A DNA stretch of 64,000 nt. Origin: Kaistia sp. 32K (GTDB taxonomy: Bacteria > Pseudomonadota > Alphaproteobacteria > Rhizobiales > Kaistiaceae). The DNA lies in contig NZ_AP024269.1 in assembly GCF_016629525.1 (NCBI RefSeq), positions 806,001-870,000 of the forward strand, written 5' to 3'. The position numbers and the translations under genes were made by a program. A model generated the notes under the pieces. That model was not told where the DNA came from and searched no databases. It saw only the letters and a program-made list of their open reading frames with translations. This document shows, in pieces, positions 42,832 to 51,490 of the stretch (positions are counted from its first letter, which is position 1; each line of letters opens with the position of its first letter).

Positions 42832-43434
42832 TCAGGGGAAGTTTTCCGTGACCAGGCCATGCACGCGCCGGAAGGCGGCCTTCGCCCCCTCCATCATGCG
42901 CGCCTCTTCGGCCTCGTCGAGCTCGACCGTGTCGAGGGCGGCGGTAAAAGTCTTCCAATGCAGGCCGCGCCCTTCCGGTGCCCCCGCGAGATGCCGGGCG
43001 CCAAACGTCTCGGACAGCCCGAGCTTCGCGGCTTCCTTGATCAGGAACGCGGCGCCGAGATTGGAGCCCTCGGCGACATAGAGCCAGCCGAGCGCTGTCG
43101 GAATGTCGGGATCGGCGCCGAAGGCGGGCTCCGTCGCCGGGGCCGGAACCTCGATCGCGAGATCGCCCAGATCCTGGCTGACGTCGTCGAACCGGCGCCG
43201 GCCGGCGAGGTCGGGCAGGAGGCCGTCGAGCACGGGGTCGGAATAGAGCGCGTCGATGTCGCGGTGGAACTGGTGCTGCACGGCCAGGAAGCGGGCATAG
43301 CGCTCCCGGCTCTCGAAGGGACGGCCGGCCATGATCGCCTGGTCCAGCCTGCCATGCGTCTCGTTGGTCTCGGCCTTCAAGCGCTTGGCGCGGCTCGCTT
43401 CCAGCGGCCGGACGGTATCCATAGTATCGCTCAT
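42832..43434 (-). CDS. Bacterial haem oxygenase
   Basis: 200 residues. The proximal haem-ligand His is in AETNETHGRLDQA (about residue 27) and the glycine-rich distal helix is WLYVAEGSNLGAAFLIKEAAKLGL (about 120-143). Length and start match HemO/BphO-type enzymes that open haem to biliverdin, releasing iron and CO. Its position between the TonB system and an outer-membrane receptor implies that the imported ligand is haem or a haemoprotein. BphO partners of phytochromes are an alternative, but no phytochrome gene is near. Confidence 0.9.
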   Translation of the reverse strand: MSDTMDTVRPLEASRAKRLKAETNETHGRLDQAIMAGRPFESRERYARFLAVQHQFHRDIDALYSDPVLDGLLPDLAGRRRFDDVSQDLGDLAIEVPAPATEPAFGADPDIPTALGWLYVAEGSNLGAAFLIKEAAKLGLSETFGARHLAGAPEGRGLHWKTFTAALDTVELDEAEEARMMEGAKAAFRRVHGLVTENFP

Positions 43435-43493
43435 GCCTGGGAAACCTTCTCCATGAGATGTGTTTTGCCTGGGGTCGCCTGATCGAAAGGCGA

Positions 43494-43516
43494 GGGCGGA
43501 ACCGGGTGTTCCGCCC
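43494..43516 (-). terminator. Hairpin between receptor and haem oxygenase genes
   Basis: GGGCGGAAC-cgggt-GTTCCGCCC is a perfect 9-bp stem, 98 bases after the receptor stop in the direction of transcription. Confidence 0.5.
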
Positions 43517-43614
43517 AAGCCGATGGGATGTGCTGTCTCTCAGCCTGATACAAGCCGGGTGCCCGGATTTTCTCTCTTCGCGAACGATTTGGAGGGGATG
43601 CCGGAGCCCGCGTC

Positions 43615-46233
43615 CTAGAACTTGGCGGTCAGGCCGGCGCGGATCGTGCGGCCGGGAGAGGGGATCGGGCCGGTGGACATGGCGTCCATGTAGTAGCGGT
43701 CGGTGAGGTTCTCGGCGCTGAAGTCGAGCGTGACGTCCTGGCTGACCTTGTAGCTGCCGAACAGGTCGACGATCGTCGACTTGGTCCAGACGGTCGGCGG
43801 GTTGACGGCGCCCGGTGCCAGGCCATAGCCGCCGAAGCGCTCGCCGAAGGAATAGACCCGCGTCCCGACCGTCAGCCTCTGGTCAAACAGCCGCGCGCCG
43901 GCGGTCACCGTGCCCGAATATTTCGGCGGGACGTTGGTGATGCCGTAATCCGTCGCGGCGGCACCATCGTCGCAGGCGCTGTTGGAGCCACAGAACCGGA
44001 TGTCGTCATATTTGGTGAAGCCGGCTTCGACGAAATAGCTGCCGGTATCGTACATGGCCGAGAGCTCGTAGCCGCGGAACTTCGCCTTGTCGATGTTGGA
44101 CCAGGTGTAGATGAAATCCTGGTTGCGGCCGCGGATGATGTAGTCGTCATAGTTGTTGTCGAAATAGACGGCCTTCAGGCGGAAGGCGTCGCCGGCCCGG
44201 AAGAGGTCGTCGCGCTTCACATTGAAGCCGAATTCGACGTTCTTGGAGATTTCGGGCTTCAGATAGGCGTTGTGAACCAGTCCGCCGGCGCCCACCGCCG
44301 ACCATTCGCGCAGGCTTGGCGGACGCCAGCCCTCGATGTAGCTCGCGAAGAGCTGCAGGCCGTCGAACGGCATCACCGTCACCGTGCCCGACGGATTGAC
44401 GCGCGAGGCCTCGCCCGCCGGCAAATCACCGAGGATCTCGCCCTTTCCTTGGCCCTCATAGGAATCGTAGCGCACGCTGCCTTCGAGCCGCAGCCAGTCG
44501 GTGACGTCGAGCCGGGTTTGGTTGAAGGCGCTCAGCAGCAGCCGGTCGCCATTGGCGTTGACGCTGGCATAGATGGGCGGGGTGTTGGGATAGGAGAGGA
44601 AGGTCTGGTTTTCGCGCGCTCGCTCGTCGACGAATTCGAAGCCGTTGTTCAGCGTCAGCACGCCGAAGCCGGTCTCGACGACGGTGCGATTGGAGACGTC
44701 GCCGCCATAGGTCCGCACCCGCGTCTTGCCGTCAGCGCCGGAGCCGAGCGTAAAGGCGCGCAGCGTCTCGCTATAAGTATCGACGTCGGAGGCCCACAGA
44801 TTGGCCGTCAGGTCGATGTAGTCATTGCCTTCCGGATTGTACTTGTAGGTCGAGGTGAAGGTGTTGGTCGTCGTCTCGCTCAGGCCGAACTGCTCCGCCT
44901 TTATATTTAGGAACGGGCTGAGAGCGAAGCCGAGGACGGTCTCATTATTTTCACCATACTTGTTGTTGTAGCGGATGTAGCCGAGTTCCAGCGACTGGCC
45001 GTCGCCCCATTTGACCTTGCCCTTGGTGAGGAGGGTGGTCACGTCCTGCGAGGTGTTAAAGACCTCCTGGCCGGGGCCGAACGGCGAGAACTTCCTTTCT
45101 GTCGGCGGCTGCCAGACGACGCGGTTGTCGACATAGGTCGAGGAGCCGTTCTTGCCGGCGAAGTAATTGCCCTGCTGGCGCCGCGCGAGGGCGGCGACGA
45201 ACTCGTAATTGTCCTCGACGACGCCGGCGGCGAGATTGCCTGTCCAGGCATCGCCGTTGAAGAGGTCGGATCCGTCGTCGCGGATGGTCTTGGAGCCCGG
45301 CGCCTGCGGGCTCTCGGTGTTGCTGCCGAGGCTTCCCTTCAGGCGCGCGCCATAGGTCTTGCCGTCCGCGACGATATCGCGGGCGGTGATCGTCCGCATG
45401 TTGACGACACCGCCCATGGCGCCGGTGCCGCCGGCGCCGCTATAGGGGCCCTTGTTGATGTCGACGCCCGCCAGCAGGTCGGGATCGACATAGACCTCGC
45501 TGCGGCTGCCGCGATAGCCGCGATAGGAGCCGTTGGTCTGGCGGGTGCCGTCGACCATGACATTGACGCGGCTCTGGCCCTGCAGGCCGCGGATGTTGAG
45601 ATCCATCGAGGCGCCGACGCGGTTGCCGGTGGCGTTGACGCCGGGCGTGTTGCGGAAGATGTCGCCGACCGAGGTCGGCGGCAGGCGCTCGATCTGGGCT
45701 CCCGAGATGTGCGCGACCGAGCCGGGCGAGGCGAAGGGCAGGTCCGAGGCCGTCGTGCCGCCGCCGCCGGCGGTGACGTCGATGACGTCGAGGACCGTCG
45801 TGCCATCGCTCGAAGCCGCCGCACCTGCCGTCGCCGGATCGACCAGCGCGGCCGAGCCGGGGGCGCCGATGCGGACCTGCAGGCCGGTGCCGGCCACCAG
45901 CCGCTGCAGCGCCTGCGCCGGCGTCATCGTGCCCGTGACGGTCGCCGACTTCTTGCCGCGCGCCAGCGCGGACGAATAGCTGATCTGCCAACCGGTCGCG
46001 CCGATGAAGGCGTTGATGGCGGCGGGAAGCGGCTGGGCGGGAATGGAGAAGGCGATGGCCTGGCTGCCGGTCGCAGCCGGCGCGGCGGATTGCGCCGAGG
46101 CCTGCATGGGGGCGAGGCCCGTCGCCAGGCCGATCACGGCGGAGGTCACGAGCAGCGAGGCGAGGCGGCGTTTCGAGCGTCGGCGCTCCCCTGCGCTACT
46201 ACCTGCGCCGGTGGTCATCATCCCGTTCGTCAT
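43615..46233 (-). CDS. TonB-dependent outer-membrane receptor with STN signalling domain
   Basis: 872 residues from ATG 46233, with AAAAGGGGC upstream. Long signal peptide ending near residue 48 (APMQASAQ), STN domain about 57-130 (IAFSIPAQPLPAAINAFIGATGWQISYSSALARGKKSATVTGTMTPAQALQRLVAGTGL), a TonB-box-like VLDVIDVTA near 145, plug domain (NTPGVNATGNRVGASMDLNIRGLQGQSRVNVMVDGTRQ) and a 22-strand barrel ending in Phe (LTAKF). STN domains signal ligand occupancy to a FecR-type anti-sigma protein. The style is of haem/haemoglobin receptors, consistent with the haem oxygenase. Confidence 0.92.
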   Translation of the reverse strand: MTNGMMTTGAGSSAGERRRSKRRLASLLVTSAVIGLATGLAPMQASAQSAAPAATGSQAIAFSIPAQPLPAAINAFIGATGWQISYSSALARGKKSATVTGTMTPAQALQRLVAGTGLQVRIGAPGSAALVDPATAGAAASSDGTTVLDVIDVTAGGGGTTASDLPFASPGSVAHISGAQIERLPPTSVGDIFRNTPGVNATGNRVGASMDLNIRGLQGQSRVNVMVDGTRQTNGSYRGYRGSRSEVYVDPDLLAGVDINKGPYSGAGGTGAMGGVVNMRTITARDIVADGKTYGARLKGSLGSNTESPQAPGSKTIRDDGSDLFNGDAWTGNLAAGVVEDNYEFVAALARRQQGNYFAGKNGSSTYVDNRVVWQPPTERKFSPFGPGQEVFNTSQDVTTLLTKGKVKWGDGQSLELGYIRYNNKYGENNETVLGFALSPFLNIKAEQFGLSETTTNTFTSTYKYNPEGNDYIDLTANLWASDVDTYSETLRAFTLGSGADGKTRVRTYGGDVSNRTVVETGFGVLTLNNGFEFVDERARENQTFLSYPNTPPIYASVNANGDRLLLSAFNQTRLDVTDWLRLEGSVRYDSYEGQGKGEILGDLPAGEASRVNPSGTVTVMPFDGLQLFASYIEGWRPPSLREWSAVGAGGLVHNAYLKPEISKNVEFGFNVKRDDLFRAGDAFRLKAVYFDNNYDDYIIRGRNQDFIYTWSNIDKAKFRGYELSAMYDTGSYFVEAGFTKYDDIRFCGSNSACDDGAAATDYGITNVPPKYSGTVTAGARLFDQRLTVGTRVYSFGERFGGYGLAPGAVNPPTVWTKSTIVDLFGSYKVSQDVTLDFSAENLTDRYYMDAMSTGPIPSPGRTIRAGLTAKF

Positions 46234-46345
46234 GCCGCAAAGCCCCTTTTCCAGATCGAAGAGGCCGTCCGGCGTCACGCCGAAATCGACCTCTCACACA
46301 CCCGACGTTCGAGGGGAGCGAAACCGGAAAAGAAAAGTTGAATTT

Positions 46346-47407
46346 CTAGCGAAGGATTATGACGCCGCCCGGCAGGGCCGTCAGCGTGACGCCGGCGGCG
46401 TCCGCAAGGGACTGCAGCGCGCCTTCTATGTCGGTCGTCCTGTAGTTGCCGCTGACGCGAAATCCATCGGCCAGGCTGGCGGTGACGAGGATGGGGGCGC
46501 TGCGATAGCGGCGCAGCTCCGAGAGCACCTTGGCGATGGGCTGGTCGTCGAAGACGATGCGCCCCTGTCGCCAGGCGAGCGCCGTCGCCGGATCCGCCGG
46601 CTCGACGGCGGAAAGGCCGCCGGCGGAGGCGAAGACCTGCTCGTCCGGTTCCAGCGTCGCGCGGTCGGCCTGTTCGGATGTGCGCCGGACCTCGACGCGG
46701 CCGCGCTCGAGAATGACCGCGTCGCGCGCCTCGTCCGCCCGCACCGAGAACGCCGTGCCCTTCACCTCGACGACGCCGAACTGCGCGGCGACGTGGAAGG
46801 GATGCGCGGGGTCGTGCTGCACGTCGAAGAAGGCCTCGCCCTGCAGCAGACGCACGTTCCGGCGTCCGCCGTCGAAATCGAGCGCGACGGCCGACGCGGT
46901 GTTGAGGATCATGGTCGAGCCGTCCGGCAGCCGGATCGTCGCCCGGTCGCCGGCGGCGGTGAGATAGTCGGCCTGCCAGCGCAGCCACAGCGCCGGCGCC
47001 TGCCAGATGCCGATCGCCAGCATCAGGAGCGCCGCGACGGCGCCGAACTTCAAGCGCAGCCGCTTTGCCGGAGGGGCGCTCGCCGTCGTCCGGCCGGCGC
47101 GTCGCGCGGGCGCCTTGGCCGGCGACGGGGGCGCGACGGGCAGGCTGCGAACGGCGCTGGCGAAGGCGGACGATCCCCAGATCGCCTCGAGGTCGGCAAA
47201 CGCCTCGGCATGGCGCGGGCTCTGCTGATGCCAGGCCTGGAATTCGGCCAGTTCGGCGGCGCCCGGCGTCGCGTTGCGCAGGCGCGCGAACCAGTCGAGC
47301 GCCTCGTCCTCGATGAGGTCGACGGTCTCGTCGTCCTGCCTGCCGGTGGGCGGCATGGCTTCGGCGCGGACGTCGTCCTCTGAACTCTCTCGTCCCACGC
47401 AACTCAT
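46346..47407 (-). CDS. FecR family anti-sigma/signal-transducing protein 1
   Basis: 353 residues. The N-terminal cytoplasmic FecR_N region includes ALDWFARLRNATPGAAELAEFQAWHQQSPRHAEAFADLEAIW. A membrane helix lies at about 122-142 (GAVAALLMLAIGIWQAPALWL). The periplasmic FecR domain reads ATIRLPDGSTMILNTASAVALDFDGGRRNVRLLQGEAFFDVQHD, and the C-terminal STN-contacting region ends ALPGGVIILR. ATG 47356 is an alternative start. It lies between the ECF sigma gene 47511 and the receptor, the classical order sigma, FecR, receptor. Confidence 0.93.
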   Translation of the reverse strand: MSCVGRESSEDDVRAEAMPPTGRQDDETVDLIEDEALDWFARLRNATPGAAELAEFQAWHQQSPRHAEAFADLEAIWGSSAFASAVRSLPVAPPSPAKAPARRAGRTTASAPPAKRLRLKFGAVAALLMLAIGIWQAPALWLRWQADYLTAAGDRATIRLPDGSTMILNTASAVALDFDGGRRNVRLLQGEAFFDVQHDPAHPFHVAAQFGVVEVKGTAFSVRADEARDAVILERGRVEVRRTSEQADRATLEPDEQVFASAGGLSAVEPADPATALAWRQGRIVFDDQPIAKVLSELRRYRSAPILVTASLADGFRVSGNYRTTDIEGALQSLADAAGVTLTALPGGVIILR

Positions 47408-47510
47408 CCGATCGTCTGGGCCTTCGGGTCTTTATAGAGATGACGTTTCGCAGTCTGGAATCCGGCAAAAAAAGTTTCGGGCTCCGGATCGCCCGCCCGC
47501 GAGGCCGCGA

Positions 47511-48026
47511 TCAACCCTTGTCCTTCCGAGCCAGCGCATCGCGACAATGCGCCATGGCGAGCTTCAGATCGTTGAAGACGGTGCGCTCGGAAACGCCGAG
47601 ATGCAGCGCGATCCGGGCATTGGTCCATTCCTCGATCCGGCTCAGCCGGACCACCTGCTGCACGCGCTCGGGCAAGGTTGCGAGCGCGGCCTGGAACAGC
47701 CGCAGCCGCTCGCGCTCCATGATCTCGGTCTCCAGCGAGGGTGTATCGGCAGGGATGCTTTCCAGCATTTCGTCGCTGAGGCCGTCCGTCTCGACGCGGG
47801 CCCGCGTCTTGCGCCGGCGCAGATAGTCGAGCGCCAGATTGCGGGCGGTCTGGTGCAGGAAGGCCTCGATGTGCTCGATCGGACCCGCCTCGATCGCCTT
47901 GTGGGCCCGGACATAGGTCTCCTGCGCCAGGTCCTCGGCGATCTGCGGGTCGCGCACGATGCGCATCACGCTCCAGGTCAGGGACCGGCGATGCAGTTGA
48001 AATGCGTCGTTCAGGATCGTGGGCAT
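47511..48026 (-). CDS. ECF sigma factor (FecI-like) 1
   Basis: 171 residues. Region 2 covers about 10-75 (VMRIVRDPQIAEDLAQETYVRAHKAI, FLHQTARNLALDYLRRRK), region 4 about 110-160 (LPERVQQVVRLSRIEEWTNARIALHLGVSERTVFNDLKLAMAHCR). It should direct RNA polymerase to the receptor promoter when FecR1 is relieved. Its own promoter contains an ICE-like box and a module shared with the second sigma gene, suggesting iron control. Confidence 0.93.
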   Translation of the reverse strand: MPTILNDAFQLHRRSLTWSVMRIVRDPQIAEDLAQETYVRAHKAIEAGPIEHIEAFLHQTARNLALDYLRRRKTRARVETDGLSDEMLESIPADTPSLETEIMERERLRLFQAALATLPERVQQVVRLSRIEEWTNARIALHLGVSERTVFNDLKLAMAHCRDALARKDKG

Positions 48027-48066
48027 GACGGGAGGCGGCGCGGGGCAAGAGCAGGCTCGCGCATCG

Positions 48067-48153
48067 TCGATACGGCGAGTGGGGGCAACCTGAGCCGTCA
48101 GATAGTCCAGCCGAAAAGATCACGCAACGCCAATGATTTAGACTGTCTCTAGA
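48067..48153 (-). promoter_or_regulatory. ECF-1 promoter module with ICE-like box
   Basis: Reading leftward: TCTAGAG-ACA-GTCTAAA (48153-48137), resembling the Irr box TTTAGAA-N3-TTCTAAA; TTGCGT -35; 17 bases; TATCTG -10; then a 26-base block (48092-48067). The box with its flank (48124-48142) differs at one of 19 positions from 50021-50039, the 26-base block differs at 4 of 26 from 49964-49989, and the distance between the two blocks is identical at both loci. Start codon 41 bases downstream. Confidence 0.65.
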
Positions 48154-48184
48154 CTGGTCCCGTCCGCACCGCCGCCGCTTCGTC

Positions 48185-49144
48185 TCAGAGCGGCGAGATC
48201 ACCGTCAGGAAGGACGAGGCCTGGCGGACGCGGCCGCCGGCCGGCAGCACCGCCGCCTCGAGCGCGCGGTGTGGATCGCTCAGATCGAACAGGCCGCTCA
48301 CCCTCTGCGCCCCGACGAAGGGATCGGCGATGAGGATCCGTCCGGGCACCCAGCGCCCGATCCGGGCGACCAGCGCCGACAGCGGCTCCCGGTCCGCCAG
48401 GATGAGCTTGTCCCGCCAGGAGCCAATCTGGCCGGGTTCGCGACGTCCGCGCTCGACCGCCTGCTGGGCGGGATCGAAGCTCATCCAGTCACCGGCATCG
48501 AGGCTGAGCGTTGCCTCCGCCTGTCCGCCGGCCTGGGTCTCGACGAGCCCCTCGTCGACCGAGACGCTGACGATGCCGGCGTCGCTCGATACGTCGAAGG
48601 CGGTGCCGCGCGCAGTGGCGGTGAGATCGCCTGCCTCGACCTGGAACGGACGGCCGGTGTCCGCCGTCACGTCGAAGAACGACATGCCTTTCAGCAGCAC
48701 GATGCCGCGCCGGGCGTCGCTGAAGGCGATGGCGATGGCGCTGTCGGGGCCGAGCGTCGTCAGGCTGCCATCGGGCAGATCGATGCGGCGGATCTCGCCC
48801 TTGTCGGTGATGTGATCGGCGCGGGCGCGAAGGATCGCGTCGGGGCCGAAGAGCGACCCGGCGGCGAGCGCGCCGAGGCCTACGGCGCCGCCCAGCATGA
48901 AGTTGCGGCGCGAGGGCGCCTGGCGCCGCCGGCGCTCGGCCTCGTGCCGGTCGGTCAGGACCTTGCCGCTCATTCCGTGCACGTCGGAGACCTGGATCCA
49001 GATCCGCTCATGCTCGGGGCTGCGCGCCCGCCAGGCGCGGATCATCTCGATCGCCACCGGATTGTCGGCGGCGGTCTGCAGGCGGATTACCAGGTCTATC
49101 GCCTCGTCGAGCAACCGATCGGTGTCCGGCGTCCTTTCGCTCAT
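48185..49144 (-). CDS. FecR family protein 2 (twin-arginine-type anchor)
   Basis: 319 residues. The N-terminal FecR_N region is ALDLVIRLQ-like (EAIDLVIRLQTAADNPVAIEMIRAWRARSPEHERIWIQVSDVHG). The membrane segment follows RRRRQAPSRRNFMLGGAVGLGALAAGSLFG (about 76-100), a Tat-like RRNFML motif. The periplasmic FecR domain has IRRIDLPDGSLTTLGPDSAIAIAFSDARRGIVLLKGMSFFDVTAD. The C-terminal end gives VSGLFDLSDPHRALEAAVLPAGGRVRQASSFLTVISPL. Transcribed with ECF sigma 2. No receptor gene follows; the next gene is ECF sigma 1. Confidence 0.9.
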   Translation of the reverse strand: MSERTPDTDRLLDEAIDLVIRLQTAADNPVAIEMIRAWRARSPEHERIWIQVSDVHGMSGKVLTDRHEAERRRRQAPSRRNFMLGGAVGLGALAAGSLFGPDAILRARADHITDKGEIRRIDLPDGSLTTLGPDSAIAIAFSDARRGIVLLKGMSFFDVTADTGRPFQVEAGDLTATARGTAFDVSSDAGIVSVSVDEGLVETQAGGQAEATLSLDAGDWMSFDPAQQAVERGRREPGQIGSWRDKLILADREPLSALVARIGRWVPGRILIADPFVGAQRVSGLFDLSDPHRALEAAVLPAGGRVRQASSFLTVISPL

Positions 49145-49247
49145 GCTGCCCCTCCCGGCCGGCCCGCACGATGGCCGGGTCCCCTGCGTGCTCGTCCTCT
49201 AATACCCCTGGCGCGGCGGAATTTTCGCCTCGTGACGGAGAATTCGT

Positions 49248-49751
49248 TCAGAGGCTCCCGGTCCGGAGCACGATATGGCGATAGGCCTCGCGGATCAGCG
49301 CCCAGGTCCTCGTCGTCGACAGGCCGAGTTCCTGGCCGATGGCGGCGAGGGTCTGGCCGCCGAGGCGATGCCGCTCGAAGGCGACCCGGGTGCGTTCGGG
49401 CAGTTCCGCCAGCGCCGCCTCGACCTGCCGCAGGCGCTGGCGGTCATAGAGCACCACCTCGGGCGACGGCGTCGGATCGGCGATCTGCAGCAGCATCTCG
49501 TCGGCGACGTCGATCATCTCGGACCGGCGGTTGCGCTGGATGTAGTTGATGCTGAGATTGCGCGAGACCTGATGCAGATAGGCGCGCGGATTGTGGTTCG
49601 CCGTGCCTTCCTGCGGCGGCGAGGCCAGCACGCGCAGGAACGTGTCCTGCGTGATGTCGGCCGCCGTCTCCTCGTTCAGGCCGCGCCGGCGCAGGGCGCG
49701 GGTGATTTCCTTGGCGTGGCGCCGGAACAGGCTCTGAATGTCCCAGGACAT
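49248..49751 (-). CDS. ECF sigma factor (FecI-like) 2
   Basis: 167 residues. Region 2: LNEETAADITQDTFLRVLASPP and YLHQVSRNLSINYIQRNRR; region 4: LPERTRVAFERHRLGGQTLAAIGQELGLSTTRTWALIREAYRHI. It lies 103 bases before the second FecR gene. The second sigma/FecR pair without its own receptor might cross-regulate the receptor at 43615 or a distant one. Confidence 0.92.
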   Translation of the reverse strand: MSWDIQSLFRRHAKEITRALRRRGLNEETAADITQDTFLRVLASPPQEGTANHNPRAYLHQVSRNLSINYIQRNRRSEMIDVADEMLLQIADPTPSPEVVLYDRQRLRQVEAALAELPERTRVAFERHRLGGQTLAAIGQELGLSTTRTWALIREAYRHIVLRTGSL

Positions 49752-49754
49752 GCC

Positions 49755-49925
49755 CTACCACCCGCCATGGCGCTGCAGGCGATCGAGCGACGCGGCGACC
49801 CGGTCCGGCCGTTGCAGGCGCCTTCCGCCGCGAGGGATCGGCGCCGTCACCATCGGCGGATGCCAGTGGCGGAGGCGGATCGGAGCGGGGTTTTCCGGGC
49901 TGTCGGTCGTGAACGTCGCGGTCAT
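49755..49925 (-). CDS. Possible 56-residue leader ORF before ECF sigma 2
   Basis: An ATG at 49925 opens a frame of 56 codons ending three bases before the sigma gene start (begins MTATFTTDSPENPAPIRLRH). It fills the extra 172 bases that the second promoter module has relative to the first. The frame is rich in Arg and Pro and has no family I recognise; no convincing ribosome site. It could be a non-coding leader. Confidence 0.22.
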   Translation of the reverse strand: MTATFTTDSPENPAPIRLRHWHPPMVTAPIPRGGRRLQRPDRVAASLDRLQRHGGW

Positions 49926-49963
49926 GAGGCGCTGCACAGGTGAGGGTGGGAGCTCGCGCGCCT

Positions 49964-50050
49964 CCGACACGGCGAGTGGGTTCAACCTGGACGTTCGGAT
50001 AAGGGAGGATCAAAAGCGTTGCAACACCAATGATTTAGAGAGTTTCTAAG
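49964..50050 (-). promoter_or_regulatory. ECF-2 promoter module with ICE-like box
   Basis: Reading leftward: CTTAGAA-ACT-CTCTAAA (50050-50034), 12 of 14 matches to the Irr-type box from memory; TTGCAA -35; 17 bases; TATCCG -10; then the conserved 26-base block (49989-49964). Start codon 213 bases downstream. Same spacing between elements as at the ECF-1 gene. Confidence 0.65.
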
Positions 50051-50113
50051 GCTCTCCGGCGCAAGGCGCCAACAACCGGAAATCGTTGCGGAAACGCGGG
50101 TGGGACATGTTTT

Positions 50114-50155
50114 GCCCCGCCCGGCCGTGCTTCTGGAGCGGCGGCCGGACGGGGC
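50114..50155. terminator. Hairpin after the mannonate dehydratase gene
   Basis: GCCCCG-c-CCGGCCG pairs with CGGCCGG-a-CGGGGC across a 14-base loop, with one mismatch. It lies 38 bases beyond the dehydratase stop. Confidence 0.5.
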
Positions 50156-50193
50156 TTGTCGAGGGCTGGAAATCCCGGCGGAAGGGCCTCTGG

Positions 50194-51159
50194 CTATTCC
50201 GCGTAGACGGCCTGGTGCAGGCCGCGGATGTAGCCGATGGCGTAGAGGCGTCCGAAGGCCGAGTAACCGGCGTCCTCGTTGCTGTCGCCCTCGACCGTCG
50301 GCACGTGGTCCGGCCGCAGGACGCCCTCGTAGCCGATGTCGCGATAGGCCTTCATGCAGGCCAGCATGTCGGTCTTGCCGTCATCGTGCCAGGTCTCCTC
50401 GAACGCGCGCGGCGTTCCGCGCACGTCGCGGAAATGCACGAAGGAGATCTTCTTGCCGAACTTGCGGATCGCCGCCGGCAGATCATCGGTCATCAGCGCG
50501 AAATTGCCCTGGCAGAGCGTGATGGTGTTCATCGGGCTGGAGGACAGGTCGAGCAGGCGCTGGTAGTTCTCGATGCTGCGCATGATGCGGCCGACGCCGC
50601 GGATCGGCGAGAGCGGCGGATCGTCCGGATGCATCGAGAGCTTGACGTTCGCCTTCTCGGCGACCGGCAGGACCTTGTTCAGGAAGTATTCGAGGTTGGT
50701 CCAGAGCGCCTCTTCGTCGATCGGCGGGTTGCTGGTCAGATCCTCCGGCACGTCGTCGATGTTGAAGCTGGTCACCACCGAGCCGCCGCGCGACGGCGTC
50801 GACAGATTGGTGCGCACCCAGTTGAAGTCGGTCATCCACTCGTAGCACCAGACGGGCACGCCGAGCTTGCCCATGTTCTCGATCAGCGTGCAGACGGTGG
50901 CGATTTCCTCGTCGCGGCCGGGCAGGCCGCGCTTCGCCTTGTTGAGCGGCGGCCGCGCCTCGATCACCGCCAGCCGGAAACCGGCCTGCTCGTAGCGCGC
51001 CTTGAGGCGGGTGAGCGGGCCGAGATCCCACGGCGCCTCGCCGGGTTCGAGCAGATCCGGGGTCGGCAATCCGCCGACGGCGACGTCGACGCCGGCCTGT
51101 TTCGCCAGTCTCCAGACGGGGGAGGGCGTGGGCTGGATGATCTCAGCGATTTCGAGCAT
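50194..51159 (-). CDS. uxuA: Mannonate dehydratase (UxuA family)
   Basis: 321 residues, shorter than E. coli UxuA (about 394). Recognised by NVKLSMHPDDPPLSPIRGVGRIM, NTITLCQGNFALMTDDLP and ISFVHFRDVRGTPRAFEETWHDDGKTDM, which hold the metal-binding His, Cys, His and the catalytic region. It dehydrates D-mannonate to 2-keto-3-deoxygluconate in hexuronate breakdown. Divergent from the GntR gene at 51593; the 433-base space between them has an operator-like repeat. ATG 51159 begins MLEIAEIIQPTPSPVW, preceded by GAGGAACCGCCCC. Confidence 0.92.
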   Translation of the reverse strand: MLEIAEIIQPTPSPVWRLAKQAGVDVAVGGLPTPDLLEPGEAPWDLGPLTRLKARYEQAGFRLAVIEARPPLNKAKRGLPGRDEEIATVCTLIENMGKLGVPVWCYEWMTDFNWVRTNLSTPSRGGSVVTSFNIDDVPEDLTSNPPIDEEALWTNLEYFLNKVLPVAEKANVKLSMHPDDPPLSPIRGVGRIMRSIENYQRLLDLSSSPMNTITLCQGNFALMTDDLPAAIRKFGKKISFVHFRDVRGTPRAFEETWHDDGKTDMLACMKAYRDIGYEGVLRPDHVPTVEGDSNEDAGYSAFGRLYAIGYIRGLHQAVYAE

Positions 51160-51490
51160 GGGGCGGTTCCTCGGTGTTGGTTTTTGTCGGCGCGGGCCGA
51201 AGGGTAGAGAACGGCGAAGCCTGACGCCTCGCCGCCCTGGCGGTTACGCTCCCGAATGACCCTGCCTCTCTCTCGCCCGATCGGACGGGGGATCGCGCCA
51301 GGCCGGGGCCTTCGCGACGTCTCTGCGGGGAAGAGTGGGCAAGCTGCGTCCTCCCTTTCGGGATGCGCGGCCGGAGGGGTCAGCGGGTTCGTCTCCTCGA
51401 TGCGCGTGATCTTGCGAAAGCCGGCTAAGAACCTGTCTTTCGTGACCTGCGTCTGTTCTGTTGAGGCGACGCTAGCATCGTCCTGTATAG

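Noticed and set aside
43435..43614. A small hemP-like gene near the haem oxygenase
   Set aside because: No frame with the HemP pattern was seen in the gaps around the haem genes.
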